Shown in pieces: positions 52,691 through 61,485 of a stretch of 64,000 nucleotides of DNA. The translations under genes and the position numbers were made by a program. Position 1 is the stretch's first letter. Every line of letters begins with the position of its first letter. Below the pieces are notes generated by a model, which did not search any database, was not told the DNA's origin, and was given only the letters and a program-made list of their open reading frames with translations. Source of the stretch: Halopseudomonas aestusnigri (lineage in GTDB: Bacteria > Pseudomonadota > Gammaproteobacteria > Pseudomonadales > Pseudomonadaceae); assembly GCF_002197985.1 (NCBI RefSeq), contig NZ_NBYK01000001.1, positions 791,191-855,190 on the forward strand. The letters are read 5' to 3'.

Positions 52691-53452
52691 TCAGCCGCGG
52701 CCGATGAACGGCATCCTGGTTGCCATGATGGTCATGAACTGGACGTTGGTCTCCAGTGGCAGTTCGGCCATCTGAACAACCGCCTGCGCGACATGCTCCA
52801 CGTCCATCACCGGCTCGGCCATGATCTCGCCATTGGCCTGCGGTATGCCGCGCTGCATGGGAGCAGCCATCTCGGTAGCGGCGTTGCCGATATCGATCTG
52901 CCCGCAGGCAATGTTGTATTTGCGACCATCCAGCGAGGTGGACTTGGTCAGGCCGGTCATCCCGTGCTTGGACGCGGTGTAGGGGGCGGAGTTCGGGCGC
53001 GGAGCCGTGGCTGAAATCGAGCCGTTGTTGATGATGCGTCCGCCCATCGGCGTCTGGGCTTTCATCAGCCGAAAGGCTTGCTGGGTACAGAGGAAGGCGC
53101 CTGTCAGGTTGGTGTCGATAGTGGCCTTCCAGGCGTCGAACGGCAGCTCTTCCAGCGGTAACGGCGGCGCGCCGGTACCGGCATTGTTGAACAGCACGTC
53201 CAGCCGCCCCCAGGTTGCCTGTACCTGGTCGAACAGCGCTTTCACGGATGACGGGTCGCGCACATCGGAGGGGATCACCAGAGCATTATTGGCAAGCTCG
53301 TCGAGCCCTTCGAGACTGCGCTGCAGCTTGTCGGCGTTGCGACCAGTAAGGGCCACGTGATAGCCAGCCTTGAGCAGGGCAATACTGGTAGCTCGGCCAA
53401 TGCCTGTGCCGGCACCGGTAACCAGGGCGACTTTGAGTGGGGAGTCGGTCAT
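52691..53452 (-). CDS. Short-chain dehydrogenase/reductase
   Basis: 253 residues, classical SDR. Cofactor motif TGAGTGIG near the N terminus followed by [10 protein letters not shown] (Arg suggests NADP(H) preference), NNAG, the catalytic SISA...YTASKHG (Ser, Tyr, Lys), and FIGRG at the end. AGAGGAA precedes the ATG at 53452. The C-terminal [16 protein letters not shown] and length fit 3-oxoacyl-ACP-reductase-like SDRs, but the substrate is not known. Upstream of a TetR gene on the same strand. Confidence 0.88.
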   Translation of the reverse strand: MTDSPLKVALVTGAGTGIGRATSIALLKAGYHVALTGRNADKLQRSLEGLDELANNALVIPSDVRDPSSVKALFDQVQATWGRLDVLFNNAGTGAPPLPLEELPFDAWKATIDTNLTGAFLCTQQAFRLMKAQTPMGGRIINNGSISATAPRPNSAPYTASKHGMTGLTKSTSLDGRKYNIACGQIDIGNAATEMAAPMQRGIPQANGEIMAEPVMDVEHVAQAVVQMAELPLETNVQFMTIMATRMPFIGRG

Positions 53453-53554
53453 CGGGATTCCTCTGTGTTTTAGGCTGGGCAGAGGATACACCACCGACGG
53501 GCACTCAAGTGTCGCCATCCCGACAGCCTCCCGGCGATCGGGATGGCGCGGGCA

Positions 53555-54424
53555 TCAGTTGATGCCCTTGCGACGTACATCCCAGTCGCGGTCGCTGCAC
53601 AGGTCACAATTGCTGCCGTAGAACGTGTCTTCGGCGCTGGCGTCGTCCATCAGATGGTAGCGGAACCAGGCGGTTGAGGGGCCACGGTAGTCGCCCGCAT
53701 TGCCGACCGGCTCGAAATGGCTGGCTCTGGACAGTTCACCCCAGAATACCGGCACGTTAGCGCGGTTGTAGACTGGCAAGGCGTTCAGGGTCGGGCTGGC
53801 GATGGTGTCGGCGCTGCCGGTCATCAGGAACATGGGACCATTCTGATTGGATTGCGAGCTGCTGTTGTGGCCCAGACCAATAGTGTACGGCTGGAACGGC
53901 GCAGTGACTTTGATGCGGTAGTCCTGCCCCGCCATGATGGTGCCGCCACCGCCTTGGGAGTGCCCGGCCGCGCCAATGCGGTTGAGGTCCAGCTTGTTCG
54001 CATAGGTGCCGCTGCTGCGGTTGTTCTGGGTGGTCAGGTAGTCGACGCAACCCAGCATTTCCTGGCCGGTGCCGGCGTTGGAGGTATTGGCTGCGATCAC
54101 GACGAAACCGTGCGAGGCCCAGTGCTCAAGCAGGGCTGCGTAGGTGCTGGGCGAGGCAGTGGTGCCGTTGCCCCAGACGATGATCGGGTGTTTGCGGTTG
54201 TTCTCGCCGAGGGAGGACGGGCGAAACACCGTGCAGCTGCTGCCCGCGCTGCCGCTGGTCGTCGCGAATGGGCCATCGGCACTGAAGCTGCTCACGCCGG
54301 GGAAACCGGTCCCGGTAGCCGGGTTGCCGGTGCCGCCACCACCACCGGGGTTGGTGGCCAGCGCGATGCTGGAAAGCGACAAGCCGAGCGCGAGTGTGGC
54401 CAGTTTGAACATCTGTGCATTCAT
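53555..54424 (-). CDS. Secreted cutinase/polyesterase-like alpha/beta hydrolase
   Basis: 289 residues. Signal peptide (KLATLALGLSLSSIALA, cut before TNPGG), a Gly-rich linker, then an alpha/beta hydrolase. Triad: S156 in GHSQGG, D206 in GSADTIASP, H236 in SRASHFEP. The oxyanion region (VWGNGTTASPSTYAALLEHW) and the layout match the polyesterase-lipase-cutinase group, which contains Pseudomonas enzymes acting on synthetic polyesters. Four cysteines (64, 126, 273, 276) could form two disulfides, with CDLC near the C terminus. Actual substrate untested; a plain esterase of short esters is possible. No terminator seen before the SDR. Confidence 0.82.
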   Translation of the reverse strand: MNAQMFKLATLALGLSLSSIALATNPGGGGGTGNPATGTGFPGVSSFSADGPFATTSGSAGSSCTVFRPSSLGENNRKHPIIVWGNGTTASPSTYAALLEHWASHGFVVIAANTSNAGTGQEMLGCVDYLTTQNNRSSGTYANKLDLNRIGAAGHSQGGGGTIMAGQDYRIKVTAPFQPYTIGLGHNSSSQSNQNGPMFLMTGSADTIASPTLNALPVYNRANVPVFWGELSRASHFEPVGNAGDYRGPSTAWFRYHLMDDASAEDTFYGSNCDLCSDRDWDVRRKGIN

Positions 54425-54511
54425 CCTGTGAGTCCTTTTGTCTTGTTGTTGGAATGGCTGCGCAAGGTGCGCAGAAGGCTCACGGTAGGGGGCTTGCGTG
54501 TAAGGTAAAGT

Positions 54512-54534
54512 CGCCCGGATGGGTTATCCGGGCG
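54512..54534. terminator. Hairpin downstream of metR
   Basis: Perfect 9-bp stem CGCCCGGAT/ATCCGGGCG with a 5-nt loop, 120 bp past the metR stop. On the minus strand only ACTTTACC follows, so termination strength is uncertain. Confidence 0.4.
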
Positions 54535-54653
54535 GCTTGTCTCGATATTGAGATAAGCAGAGTCTGAGGTTTCTTCGCTAACTTCCTGTTGTGCCTGGGA
54601 AAATACGGATAAGTAGTGGCACGGCGGCGCAGTGCCATTTCACCCGAATGGGC

Positions 54654-55577
54654 TCAGTCGTTGCCCCTCGCGCTGACCCCTTCAAGCGTCGCAAAGGAGG
54701 TGTCCTTGGCGGTAAGCAGAAAGTCCTGCAGATAGGGCATTGTCATCATGTCTTCACGCACCGCAGCGTAAAGGGTGCCGAACAGGCCGTCCGGTCCAAG
54801 CCGGCAGGCGCTGACGTAGCCCTTGTGCAGATATTCGGCCAGCGCCCAGTTGGGCAGGCAGCACACACCGCGACCGGAGGCCACCAGCTGCATCATCATG
54901 ACCGTCATCTCGGCAGTACGCACACCTGCCGGCTCGACTCCGGCGGGTTCAAGAAACTGCTTGAAAACGTCGAGGCGCTCGCGCTCAACCGGGTAGGTGA
55001 TTAACGTCTCACCGGCCAGATCATCGGGTCTGATGTGGTGACGGGTACTCAGCGGATGCTGGTTGCTGACCGCCAGCAGGGCCTCGTAGGTAAACAGGGG
55101 GACATAGCTGATGCCGGGGATATCGAGCGGGTCTGAGGTGACAACCAGGTCCAGGTCGCCACGGGCCAACGCCGGCAGCGGAGCGAAGAAGAACCCCGAG
55201 GCAAAGTCGACCTCGACCTCGGGCCAGGCGTTGCGGAACTGATCGATAGTCGGCATCAGCCATTGGAAGCAGCTGTGACACTCGATGGCCATATGCAGGC
55301 GCCCGGCCTGGCCGCCCGCAAGCCGCTGAATATCGCGCTCGGCCTGACGCACCTGGGGCAGCAGGCTGTCGGCCAGACGCAGCAGCCGCAGACCTGCGCT
55401 GGTAAAGCGCACCGGCTTGCTCTTGCGCACAAACAGGCTCATGCCAAGCCGTTCTTCCAGATCCTTGATCTGATGCGACAGGGCCGACTGGGTCAGATGC
55501 AGGCGCTCGGCGGCTTCAACAAGGCTTTCTGCCTCGCGCAGGGTGGTCAGGGTGCGCAGGTGGCGGAGTTCAAGCAT
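54654..55577 (-). CDS. metR: LysR-family methionine regulator MetR
   Basis: 307 residues. HTH head MLELRHLRTLTTLREAESLV with LHLTQSALSHQIKDLEERLG, a homocysteine-binding-type effector domain (IECHSCFQWLMPTIDQFR, conserved HSCF in MetR), and ALARGDLDLVVTSDP. ATG at 55577. It is divergent from a MetE-N-like gene across a 113-bp region with a MetR-type box (TGAGTTTGATTCA, 55624-55636), and a perfect MetR box precedes mesX, so it likely controls the whole methionine set with homocysteine as co-effector. Confidence 0.9.
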   Translation of the reverse strand: MLELRHLRTLTTLREAESLVEAAERLHLTQSALSHQIKDLEERLGMSLFVRKSKPVRFTSAGLRLLRLADSLLPQVRQAERDIQRLAGGQAGRLHMAIECHSCFQWLMPTIDQFRNAWPEVEVDFASGFFFAPLPALARGDLDLVVTSDPLDIPGISYVPLFTYEALLAVSNQHPLSTRHHIRPDDLAGETLITYPVERERLDVFKQFLEPAGVEPAGVRTAEMTVMMMQLVASGRGVCCLPNWALAEYLHKGYVSACRLGPDGLFGTLYAAVREDMMTMPYLQDFLLTAKDTSFATLEGVSARGND

Positions 55578-55623
55578 GGCAGTGGGTCTATATGAGAAAA
55601 ATCGAACTATAGCATGAGCAAGA

Positions 55624-55636
55624 TGAGTTTGATTCA
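55624..55636. promoter_or_regulatory. Candidate MetR box in the metR divergent region
   Basis: TGAGTTTGATTCA: matches TGAA-N5-TTCA with one mismatch, placed between the divergent starts. Confidence 0.5.
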
Positions 55637-55690
55637 GTGCTCGCCGCGGGCGAGTATCGCCCACTTTGTTGAGCGATCAGGAGGCATCCC

Positions 55691-56407
55691 ATGCTGCTGC
55701 ACCAAACCGGTCCCGCGGTATCACTTGCGCAGGAGTCAGCGCGCTGGCACCAGCAGGCTGACGCAGGTATGGCATGGGTCAGCATCGCCGCAGCCGGTAT
55801 GCCACCCTTCGACGGGTTGCTGGAACGGGTTGCCAGCGCCCGGGCCTGCGGATTCAACGTCAAGCCGGTTATTCCGGGGCCGTTGTCGTTGCTGTGGTCA
55901 CTCAGTGATGGGAGCGAGGCGGGGCTTGAGCAACTGGATGGCTTGCTGGACGCCTATGACGATCTGCTGCTTGCCCTCGGCAAACACGGGGTGGAGTGGG
56001 TCGAGCTGAATGAGCCGCAACTGACGCAGCCGCTTTCCCCGGTATGGATTGCGGCCTGCGAGCGCAGCTACAACCGGTTGCAGCGTACAGCACTGAGACG
56101 GCTGCTGGCAGTGAGTGGAGGCCCGCTGGTCGACAATCTGGGGTTGGCCTGCAGCCTCCCGGTTGATGCGCTGCAGATCGAGTTGCACGATGCGGAGCGT
56201 GAACTGGTTGCTGCGCTGGATCGGCTTCCTGCCTATAAGGCGCTGTCACTGGTGCTGCCTCAACCCGAACAGTCGGCAGCGCTGGCGGCGCAGCTACGGA
56301 GCGTGCATCAGCGTCTGGGTGATCGGCTTTGGCTGGCGGCCAGCGATGAAGGTGAGCTTGCGCATTGGGCAGTGGAAATCGGCAACCCGTCGTCTATTGC
56401 TGCCTGA
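55691..56407 (+). CDS. Stand-alone MetE N-terminal-like protein
   Basis: 238 residues with AGGAGG before the ATG. It resembles only the N-terminal half of cobalamin-independent methionine synthase: FNVKPVIPGPLSLLWSL (like VKPVLxGPVTxLxL of MetE), HGVEWVELNEPQL (like GxEWVQIDEPxL), and LACSLPVDALQIELHDAE. The first ~100 residues of MetE-N and all of the C-terminal catalytic domain are absent. Divergent from metR with a MetR-like box. It may support the core-MetE enzyme encoded at 58969, or be a relic of metE; the clean start and intact frame favour function. Confidence 0.75.
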   Translation: MLLHQTGPAVSLAQESARWHQQADAGMAWVSIAAAGMPPFDGLLERVASARACGFNVKPVIPGPLSLLWSLSDGSEAGLEQLDGLLDAYDDLLLALGKHGVEWVELNEPQLTQPLSPVWIAACERSYNRLQRTALRRLLAVSGGPLVDNLGLACSLPVDALQIELHDAERELVAALDRLPAYKALSLVLPQPEQSAALAAQLRSVHQRLGDRLWLAASDEGELAHWAVEIGNPSSIAA

Positions 56408-56468
56408 CGCTTCAACCTGTGCCGGTCTGCCTGTAGAGTAGCGCCCCATTACCTTTCGGGAGCGAATC

Positions 56469-57524
56469 ATGCAGGAACTGTTACTACATTGCCGTCCAGG
56501 CTTCGAGGGCGAAGCCGCTGCGGAAATGCAGGAACTGGCCAACGAGCAGGGCATTGCCGGCTACCCCGTGACCCGTGACGGCAGCGCGCTGGTGCGTTTT
56601 GTCTGTCCGGAGACGGGCGATGCCGAGCAACTGATGCGGGCCATTGATTTCCAGCAACTGATCTTCGTTCGTCAGTGGGCTCTGGGCAGCTGGGTCGATC
56701 TCGATCCGGAAGATCGCGTCAGCCCCATTATCACCGCCTGTGCCCAGGGCCCGATTGCCTCGCTGATCTGGCTGGAAACCGCTGATACCAATGATGGCAA
56801 GGCGCTCGCGGCGCTGACCAAAAAGCTCAAGGGGCCGCTCGAGCGCGCGCTGACCAAAACCCGGTTTGTGCGTCCGAACAAGACCGAGCTGCCGCGCCTG
56901 CACCTGTGCTTCGAGAGTGGCCAGAAGGTGTTTGTTGGCTGGTCCTGGGCTGACAATGGCGCGCCCTGGCCGATGGGGATTCCCCGTTTGCGCGTACCGA
57001 AAGAAGCGCCGAGCCGCTCGACGCTGAAATTGGAAGAGGCGTGGCACCACTTTATCCCGCGTGATGACTGGGACGTGCGCCTCAAGGCAGGCATGACAGC
57101 GGTCGACCTTGGCGCCGCCCCCGGCGGCTGGACCTGGCAGCTGGTCAACCGGCTGATGAAGGTGATTGCCGTCGACAACGGCCCGATGGATCGCCGCCTG
57201 ATGGACAGCGGACAGGTCGAGCACGTGCAGGCCGACGGCTACATGTACAAGCCCAAACGCACTGTTGACTGGATGGTCTGCGACATCGTCGACAAGCCCG
57301 CCCGCAGCAGCGCCCTGGCCGCCAAATGGATTACCCAGAAACTTTGCCGCGAACTGATCATCAACTTCAAACTGCCAATGAAGCAGCGCTACCCGGAGGT
57401 GGTCCAGTGCCTGGCGCATATTCAGGACGCACTCGAGGCGGCCGGCATCAGGGCAGAAGTTGCCTGCAAGCAGCTCTATACCGACCGTGAAGAAGTTACC
57501 TGCCATATTCGAGTGTTGCGCTAG
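56469..57524 (+). CDS. rlmM: 23S rRNA 2'-O-ribose methyltransferase RlmM
   Basis: 351 residues; methylates C2498 of 23S rRNA. N-terminal THUMP-like region (LLLHCRPGFEGEAAAEMQEL, IDFQQLIFVRQWA), then the Rossmann domain with VDLGAAPGGWTWQL, FVGWSWADNGAPWPMGIPRL and CDIVDKPARSS. GGGAG precedes the ATG. Full family length and motifs. It lies between the MetE-N-like gene and the mesX control region, same strand, but its function is unrelated to methionine synthesis. Confidence 0.95.
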   Translation: MQELLLHCRPGFEGEAAAEMQELANEQGIAGYPVTRDGSALVRFVCPETGDAEQLMRAIDFQQLIFVRQWALGSWVDLDPEDRVSPIITACAQGPIASLIWLETADTNDGKALAALTKKLKGPLERALTKTRFVRPNKTELPRLHLCFESGQKVFVGWSWADNGAPWPMGIPRLRVPKEAPSRSTLKLEEAWHHFIPRDDWDVRLKAGMTAVDLGAAPGGWTWQLVNRLMKVIAVDNGPMDRRLMDSGQVEHVQADGYMYKPKRTVDWMVCDIVDKPARSSALAAKWITQKLCRELIINFKLPMKQRYPEVVQCLAHIQDALEAAGIRAEVACKQLYTDREEVTCHIRVLR

Positions 57525-57813
57525 GCCTTATTTCCTCAGTCGCGCTGCCTGCGAGAAGCCCTGCCTACCGTCATAGATTGAGGCTGCAGCCGGTTTGCGA
57601 CGCCTCAGAGCCTTGCCGTCGATCTACCGACGGCATCGCTATCGCATTGCCCTGCCGGCAGTGTTGCCCCTGATTCGTTCACCCTGCGCGATTGCTTGCT
57701 GCCGGTGCGGGGCGCATATCCGCTCAGACATCGCGGCGTCAGGCGGCCCGCCCGGCTCTGGCGGGGATCCTGTCAGGGTATTTTTGCCATCATGAGCTTA
57801 ACTAATACATCGG

Positions 57814-57826
57814 TGAAATACGTTCA
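57814..57826. promoter_or_regulatory. Perfect MetR box upstream of mesX
   Basis: TGAAATACGTTCA matches the MetR consensus TGAA-N5-TTCA exactly. It lies in the 432-bp gene-free stretch 57525-57956, 131 bp before the mesX ATG. The rest of that stretch holds only a GC hairpin (GCCGTCG/CGACGGC, 57615-57634) and no recognisable riboswitch. Confidence 0.75.
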
Positions 57827-57956
57827 GTTTTGTTCAATTTAAGGCTGACTTAAACTGCCATCTGTTCCCTGGTGTGCGCATCAGAAAAGGAAATTGAGAA
57901 CCCTGATGGGCTGTTGCTGCATTCAGGGGTTTCCAGACGTCAGGATACCGACTGCC

Positions 57957-58940
57957 ATGAATACCGAGTTTGAGTTTGCCATCAAAAGCATTCCCTTTGA
58001 TGAGAATTACCACCCCTCCGACAGCACGCGGATAACTACCAATTTCGCCAACCTGGCGCGTGGTGAAAATCGCCAGGAGAATCTGAGCAACGCCTTGAGG
58101 ATGATTAATAACCGCTTCAACGCGCTGGCACATTGGGATAATCCCAAGGGCGAACGGTACGCAATCGAGCTGGAAATTATTTCTGTTGAAATGACGGTCG
58201 AGGCAACAGGGGCGGCTGACAGCTTTCCTGCGATTGAGATATTGAAAACCAATATCCTTGATAAAAAGACTGACAGATGCATTGAAGGGATCGTTGGCAA
58301 CAACTTTTCATCCTACCTGCGCGATTACGACTTTAGCGTAGTGTTGCCGGATCACAACAAGGGGCAGTCCGGCTTCAGCGTGCCCGCCAATTTTGGCGAT
58401 CTGCACGGCAAGTTATTCAAGTATTTTGTTGATTCAGGTGCGTATAAACAGCATTTCAAGAAGTTGCCAGTGATCTGCCTGAGTGTTTCGGATAACAAGA
58501 TCTACCATCGGACGGGAAACCAGCACCCTGTGCTGGGCTTTGAATATGAAGCCAATGAGTCCTCTTTGACTGAGCGGTACTTCAAAAAGATGGGGCTGGC
58601 TGTCCGCTATTTCATGCCGCCAAACAGCGTTGCACCGCTGGCGTTTTACTTCTTCGGAGACCTGCTTAACGATTACACCGATCTGGAGCTGATCAGCACC
58701 ATCAGCACCATGGAAACCTTCCAGAAGATCTATCGGCCCGAGATATATAACGCGAACGCTGCTGCCGGGAAGTGCTATCAACCCAACTTGCAAAATCCGG
58801 ATCACTCAGTGACCCGCATTGTCTATGACCGAAAGGAACGCAGCGAGCTTGCTGTTGCGCAGGGGAAGTTCGCTGAAGAGCGTTTTATCAAGCCCTACCG
58901 GGATCTGCTTGAGCAGTGGTCTGCCAGTTGCTCTCTTTAA
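57957..58940 (+). CDS. mesX: DUF1852 protein, putative oxygenase MesX
   Basis: 327 residues, full length for DUF1852, opening EFEFAIKSIPFDENYHPSDS with TRITTNFANLARG and NNRFNALAHWDNP. MesX is genetically linked to MesD in folate-independent methionine synthesis and needs oxygen; its reaction is unproven (known from genetics, not from this sequence). The ATG at 57957 follows CAGGAT; an earlier start at 57894 would add a poor lead. A perfect MetR box lies upstream. Followed by mesD after 28 bp and by a flavin reductase, consistent with a flavin-dependent oxygenase needing reduced FMN. Confidence 0.9.
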   Translation: MNTEFEFAIKSIPFDENYHPSDSTRITTNFANLARGENRQENLSNALRMINNRFNALAHWDNPKGERYAIELEIISVEMTVEATGAADSFPAIEILKTNILDKKTDRCIEGIVGNNFSSYLRDYDFSVVLPDHNKGQSGFSVPANFGDLHGKLFKYFVDSGAYKQHFKKLPVICLSVSDNKIYHRTGNQHPVLGFEYEANESSLTERYFKKMGLAVRYFMPPNSVAPLAFYFFGDLLNDYTDLELISTISTMETFQKIYRPEIYNANAAAGKCYQPNLQNPDHSVTRIVYDRKERSELAVAQGKFAEERFIKPYRDLLEQWSASCSL

Positions 58941-58968
58941 ATAACCAGGATACACGGCACGATTTACC

Positions 58969-59997
58969 ATGAATAAACTATTACCTACGTCAACTGCGGG
59001 CAGCCTGCCCAAACCATCCTGGCTTGCGGAACCGGAGAAGCTGTGGTCACCCTGGAAGCTTGAAGGGGACGCACTGCGCGATGGCAAGCGCGATGCATTG
59101 CGCCTGTCACTGCATGAGCAGCAATGCGCCGGCATCGATATTGTCAGTGATGGTGAACAAACTCGTCAGCACTTCGTAACCACCTTTATTGAGCACCTCG
59201 ATGGGGTCGATTTCGCGAAGCGGGAGACTGTTCGGATTCGTGATCGGTACGATGCCAGTGTACCGACTGTCACTGGCTCGGTTGCTCGCCGGAAGCCTGT
59301 GTTTGTTGAGGACGCAATCTATTTACGGCAACTGACGGATCAACCTATCAAATGGGCACTGCCAGGGCCCATGACCATGATTGATACGCTTTACGATGCG
59401 CACTACAAAAGCCGCGAAAAGCTGGCCTGGGAATTCGCCAAGATTCTCAATCAGGAAGCCAAAGAACTCGAGGCTGCAGGTGTCGACATTATCCAGTTTG
59501 ATGAGCCTGCTTTTAACGTGTTCTTTGATGAACTGAATGACTGGGGGGTTGCCACATTGGAGCGAGCCATAGAAGGTCTGAAATGTGAAACGGCGGTTCA
59601 CATTTGCTATGGCTACGGCATCAAGGCTAATACCGACTGGAAAAAAACGCTGGGCTCGGAATGGCGCCAATACGAAGAAGCGTTCCCTAAACTGAAAAAA
59701 TCCAAGATTGATATGATTTCGCTGGAGTGCCAAAACTCGCATGTTCCGATGGACCTGATTGAGCTGATCCGCGGAAAGAAGGTGATGTTGGGCGCCATTG
59801 ATGTGGCAAGCAATACGGTAGAAACACCGGAGGAGGTTGCCAGTACCCTGCGCAAGGCGCTGCAGTTTGTTGATGCAGACAAGCTTTATCCGTGCACCAA
59901 CTGCGGCATGGCGCCTTTGTCTCGAGAGCTGGCCAGAGGGAAGCTGAGCGCCTTGAGCGCCGGCGCGGAAATTGTTCGCCAGGAGCTCCTTGCCTAG
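58969..59997 (+). CDS. mesD: Core-MetE methionine synthase MesD
   Basis: 342 residues matching only the C-terminal catalytic half of MetE. Zinc ligands are present: H211 and C213 in AVHICYGYG, E253 in SLECQNSH, and C312 (with C309 nearby) in PCTNCGMAPLSRE. Also TAGSLPKP at the start, VSDGEQTRQHF and IIQFDEPAF. Such short core-MetE proteins transfer a methyl group to homocysteine without methyl-tetrahydrofolate; the donor in the MesD branch is not known. Cotranscribed with mesX. Confidence 0.9.
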   Translation: MNKLLPTSTAGSLPKPSWLAEPEKLWSPWKLEGDALRDGKRDALRLSLHEQQCAGIDIVSDGEQTRQHFVTTFIEHLDGVDFAKRETVRIRDRYDASVPTVTGSVARRKPVFVEDAIYLRQLTDQPIKWALPGPMTMIDTLYDAHYKSREKLAWEFAKILNQEAKELEAAGVDIIQFDEPAFNVFFDELNDWGVATLERAIEGLKCETAVHICYGYGIKANTDWKKTLGSEWRQYEEAFPKLKKSKIDMISLECQNSHVPMDLIELIRGKKVMLGAIDVASNTVETPEEVASTLRKALQFVDADKLYPCTNCGMAPLSRELARGKLSALSAGAEIVRQELLA

Positions 59998-60168
59998 CAA
60001 TTGGAGGATGTAGTGGCGTGCGGGCAGTGATGATTGAACGTGTAGATCAATCACGCTGCTGGTAATGGGCTGGGGTTGGAAAGACCCCGGCTCACGTTCG
60101 CCGCCTGACATATTGCTGCCAGCCTCTCCAGTCACGCTCTATCTGGATTTTTGATTTCAGGATCTGCC

Positions 60169-60681
60169 ATGTCTGTTCCCAGCTCCACCATAGACCCCCT
60201 GCGCTTTCGCGAAGCTCTTGGGCACTATGCTTCCGGTATCACCGTCATCACCTCAAACGTCGATGGCGAGCCGATTGGTTTTACCTGTCAGTCGTTCTAC
60301 AGCGTATCGATGAGCCCGCCGCTGGTCTCTTTCAGCGTCAAATCCGACTCGTACAGCTACCCCAAGATTCGACGCGCGGGTCGGTTCGCGGTCAATATCC
60401 TGTCCGGCGATCAGGTCAGCATATCCAACCGGTTTGCTCGGCAGGGCGCGAACAAGTGGCTCGGCGTTGAGTGGCAGAACTCACCTTTGGGAAATCCTGT
60501 TATCGACGGTAGCCTGCACTGGCTGGATTGCGAAATCCACGCTGAACACATCGCGGGTGATCATTTGATCGTGATTGGCAAGGTAAAGGCGTTAAGCCTG
60601 GAAGAGACTGCTTCTGTCGAGCCCCTGCTGTATTTCAAGGGGCAATATCATTCACTGCCTGCCAGCATTCAGGGTGATTGA
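60169..60681 (+). CDS. Flavin reductase family protein
   Basis: 170 residues, FMN-binding split barrel of the flavin-reductase (HpaC-like) domain family: RFREALGHYASGITVITSNV, FTCQSFYSVSMSPPLVSFSV, and FAVNILSGDQVSISNRFA. AGGAT precedes the ATG at 60169. It provides reduced flavin to two-component oxygenases; being 171 bp downstream of mesD on the same strand, it most likely serves MesX. Confidence 0.88.
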   Translation: MSVPSSTIDPLRFREALGHYASGITVITSNVDGEPIGFTCQSFYSVSMSPPLVSFSVKSDSYSYPKIRRAGRFAVNILSGDQVSISNRFARQGANKWLGVEWQNSPLGNPVIDGSLHWLDCEIHAEHIAGDHLIVIGKVKALSLEETASVEPLLYFKGQYHSLPASIQGD

Positions 60682-60723
60682 CGAGTTCTGCCTTGGTGGT
60701 GAGTCTGTTAATGGTTGTGCCCA

Positions 60724-61485
60724 TCAAAATTCGTATATCTGCCTGCCCGGCGTAAGTTCGATGTGCGGTATCCGGCTCCTGACCATGGCAATGACTTCGG
60801 TCTGCTGGTCTTTGCGGAAGTACAGTCGGACATCCTGGCTGGTGAACTGCTCCGGATTATCTATCTGGGCTGCGTACTCGGCGGGCAGTTCGTAGGGTAG
60901 TGTTAGCACGATGAGGCCTTGTTCGGCGTCGAGCATCGCCTCCAGCACCTCGCTCCACAGATACTCGTCATGCTGGAAGTCTTGCCAGTAGGTTTGGTAG
61001 CTCGAGTCGCCACCCACCGAGGCCAGGCCTATCCCCACCAAAGCCGGCCCGGCCAACGCGGCAATGGATAGCGCCGGGTTGCTGATTAACAGCATCAAGA
61101 CAATCCCGACCATCACGAAAGGGATGACGCGTATCAAGACAAAAACTATGTCAGGTATATCTTGCCAGCGGCACACCTCAAGGTGGTTGGAGGTTGCACG
61201 ATAGACGAAGACTGTTTTTTGCATGGAGTGTTTGTAGAAAAAAAAGCCCATGAATGCGGCCGTCGTGCAGAATATATCGACTTCAAAAGCATCGTTAAAA
61301 AAATAGCTATACAACGCGATGCAAAGCGACGCTCCTATGATGCAGATAATTCCTATCCCGTCGAATGCCAGTATCTTCTTGTCAATAGCCTTGACTGTCC
61401 ATGTCAATAGAACGCCTTCTTCGGAGTGCTTCCACTCCATCTTTTTTGAAAGCTCTGCTGTTTTGCGCCATGAGGTCCGTCTCAT
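60724..61485 (-). CDS. Membrane protein coupled to the putative T6SS toxin (possible immunity protein)
   Basis: 253 residues. Three to four membrane helices (ILAFDGIGIICIIGASLCIA; FCTTAAFMGFFFYK; FVLIRVIPFVMVGIVLMLLI; ALAGPALVGIGLAS) and two soluble parts, the C-terminal one facing HDEYLWSEVLEAMLDAEQGL. Its ATG overlaps the toxin stop (TAATG), so translation is coupled. VasX-class pore-forming toxins have membrane-bound immunity proteins encoded just downstream, which fits; no family match was recognised, so immunity is inference. Confidence 0.65.
   Translation of the reverse strand: MRRTSWRKTAELSKKMEWKHSEEGVLLTWTVKAIDKKILAFDGIGIICIIGASLCIALYSYFFNDAFEVDIFCTTAAFMGFFFYKHSMQKTVFVYRATSNHLEVCRWQDIPDIVFVLIRVIPFVMVGIVLMLLISNPALSIAALAGPALVGIGLASVGGDSSYQTYWQDFQHDEYLWSEVLEAMLDAEQGLIVLTLPYELPAEYAAQIDNPEQFTSQDVRLYFRKDQQTEVIAMVRSRIPHIELTPGRQIYEF

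Noticed and set aside
57525-57956. SAM or cobalamin riboswitch upstream of mesX
   Set aside because: I see no cobalamin-box or SAM-aptamer core motifs; the MetR box is the clear regulatory signal.
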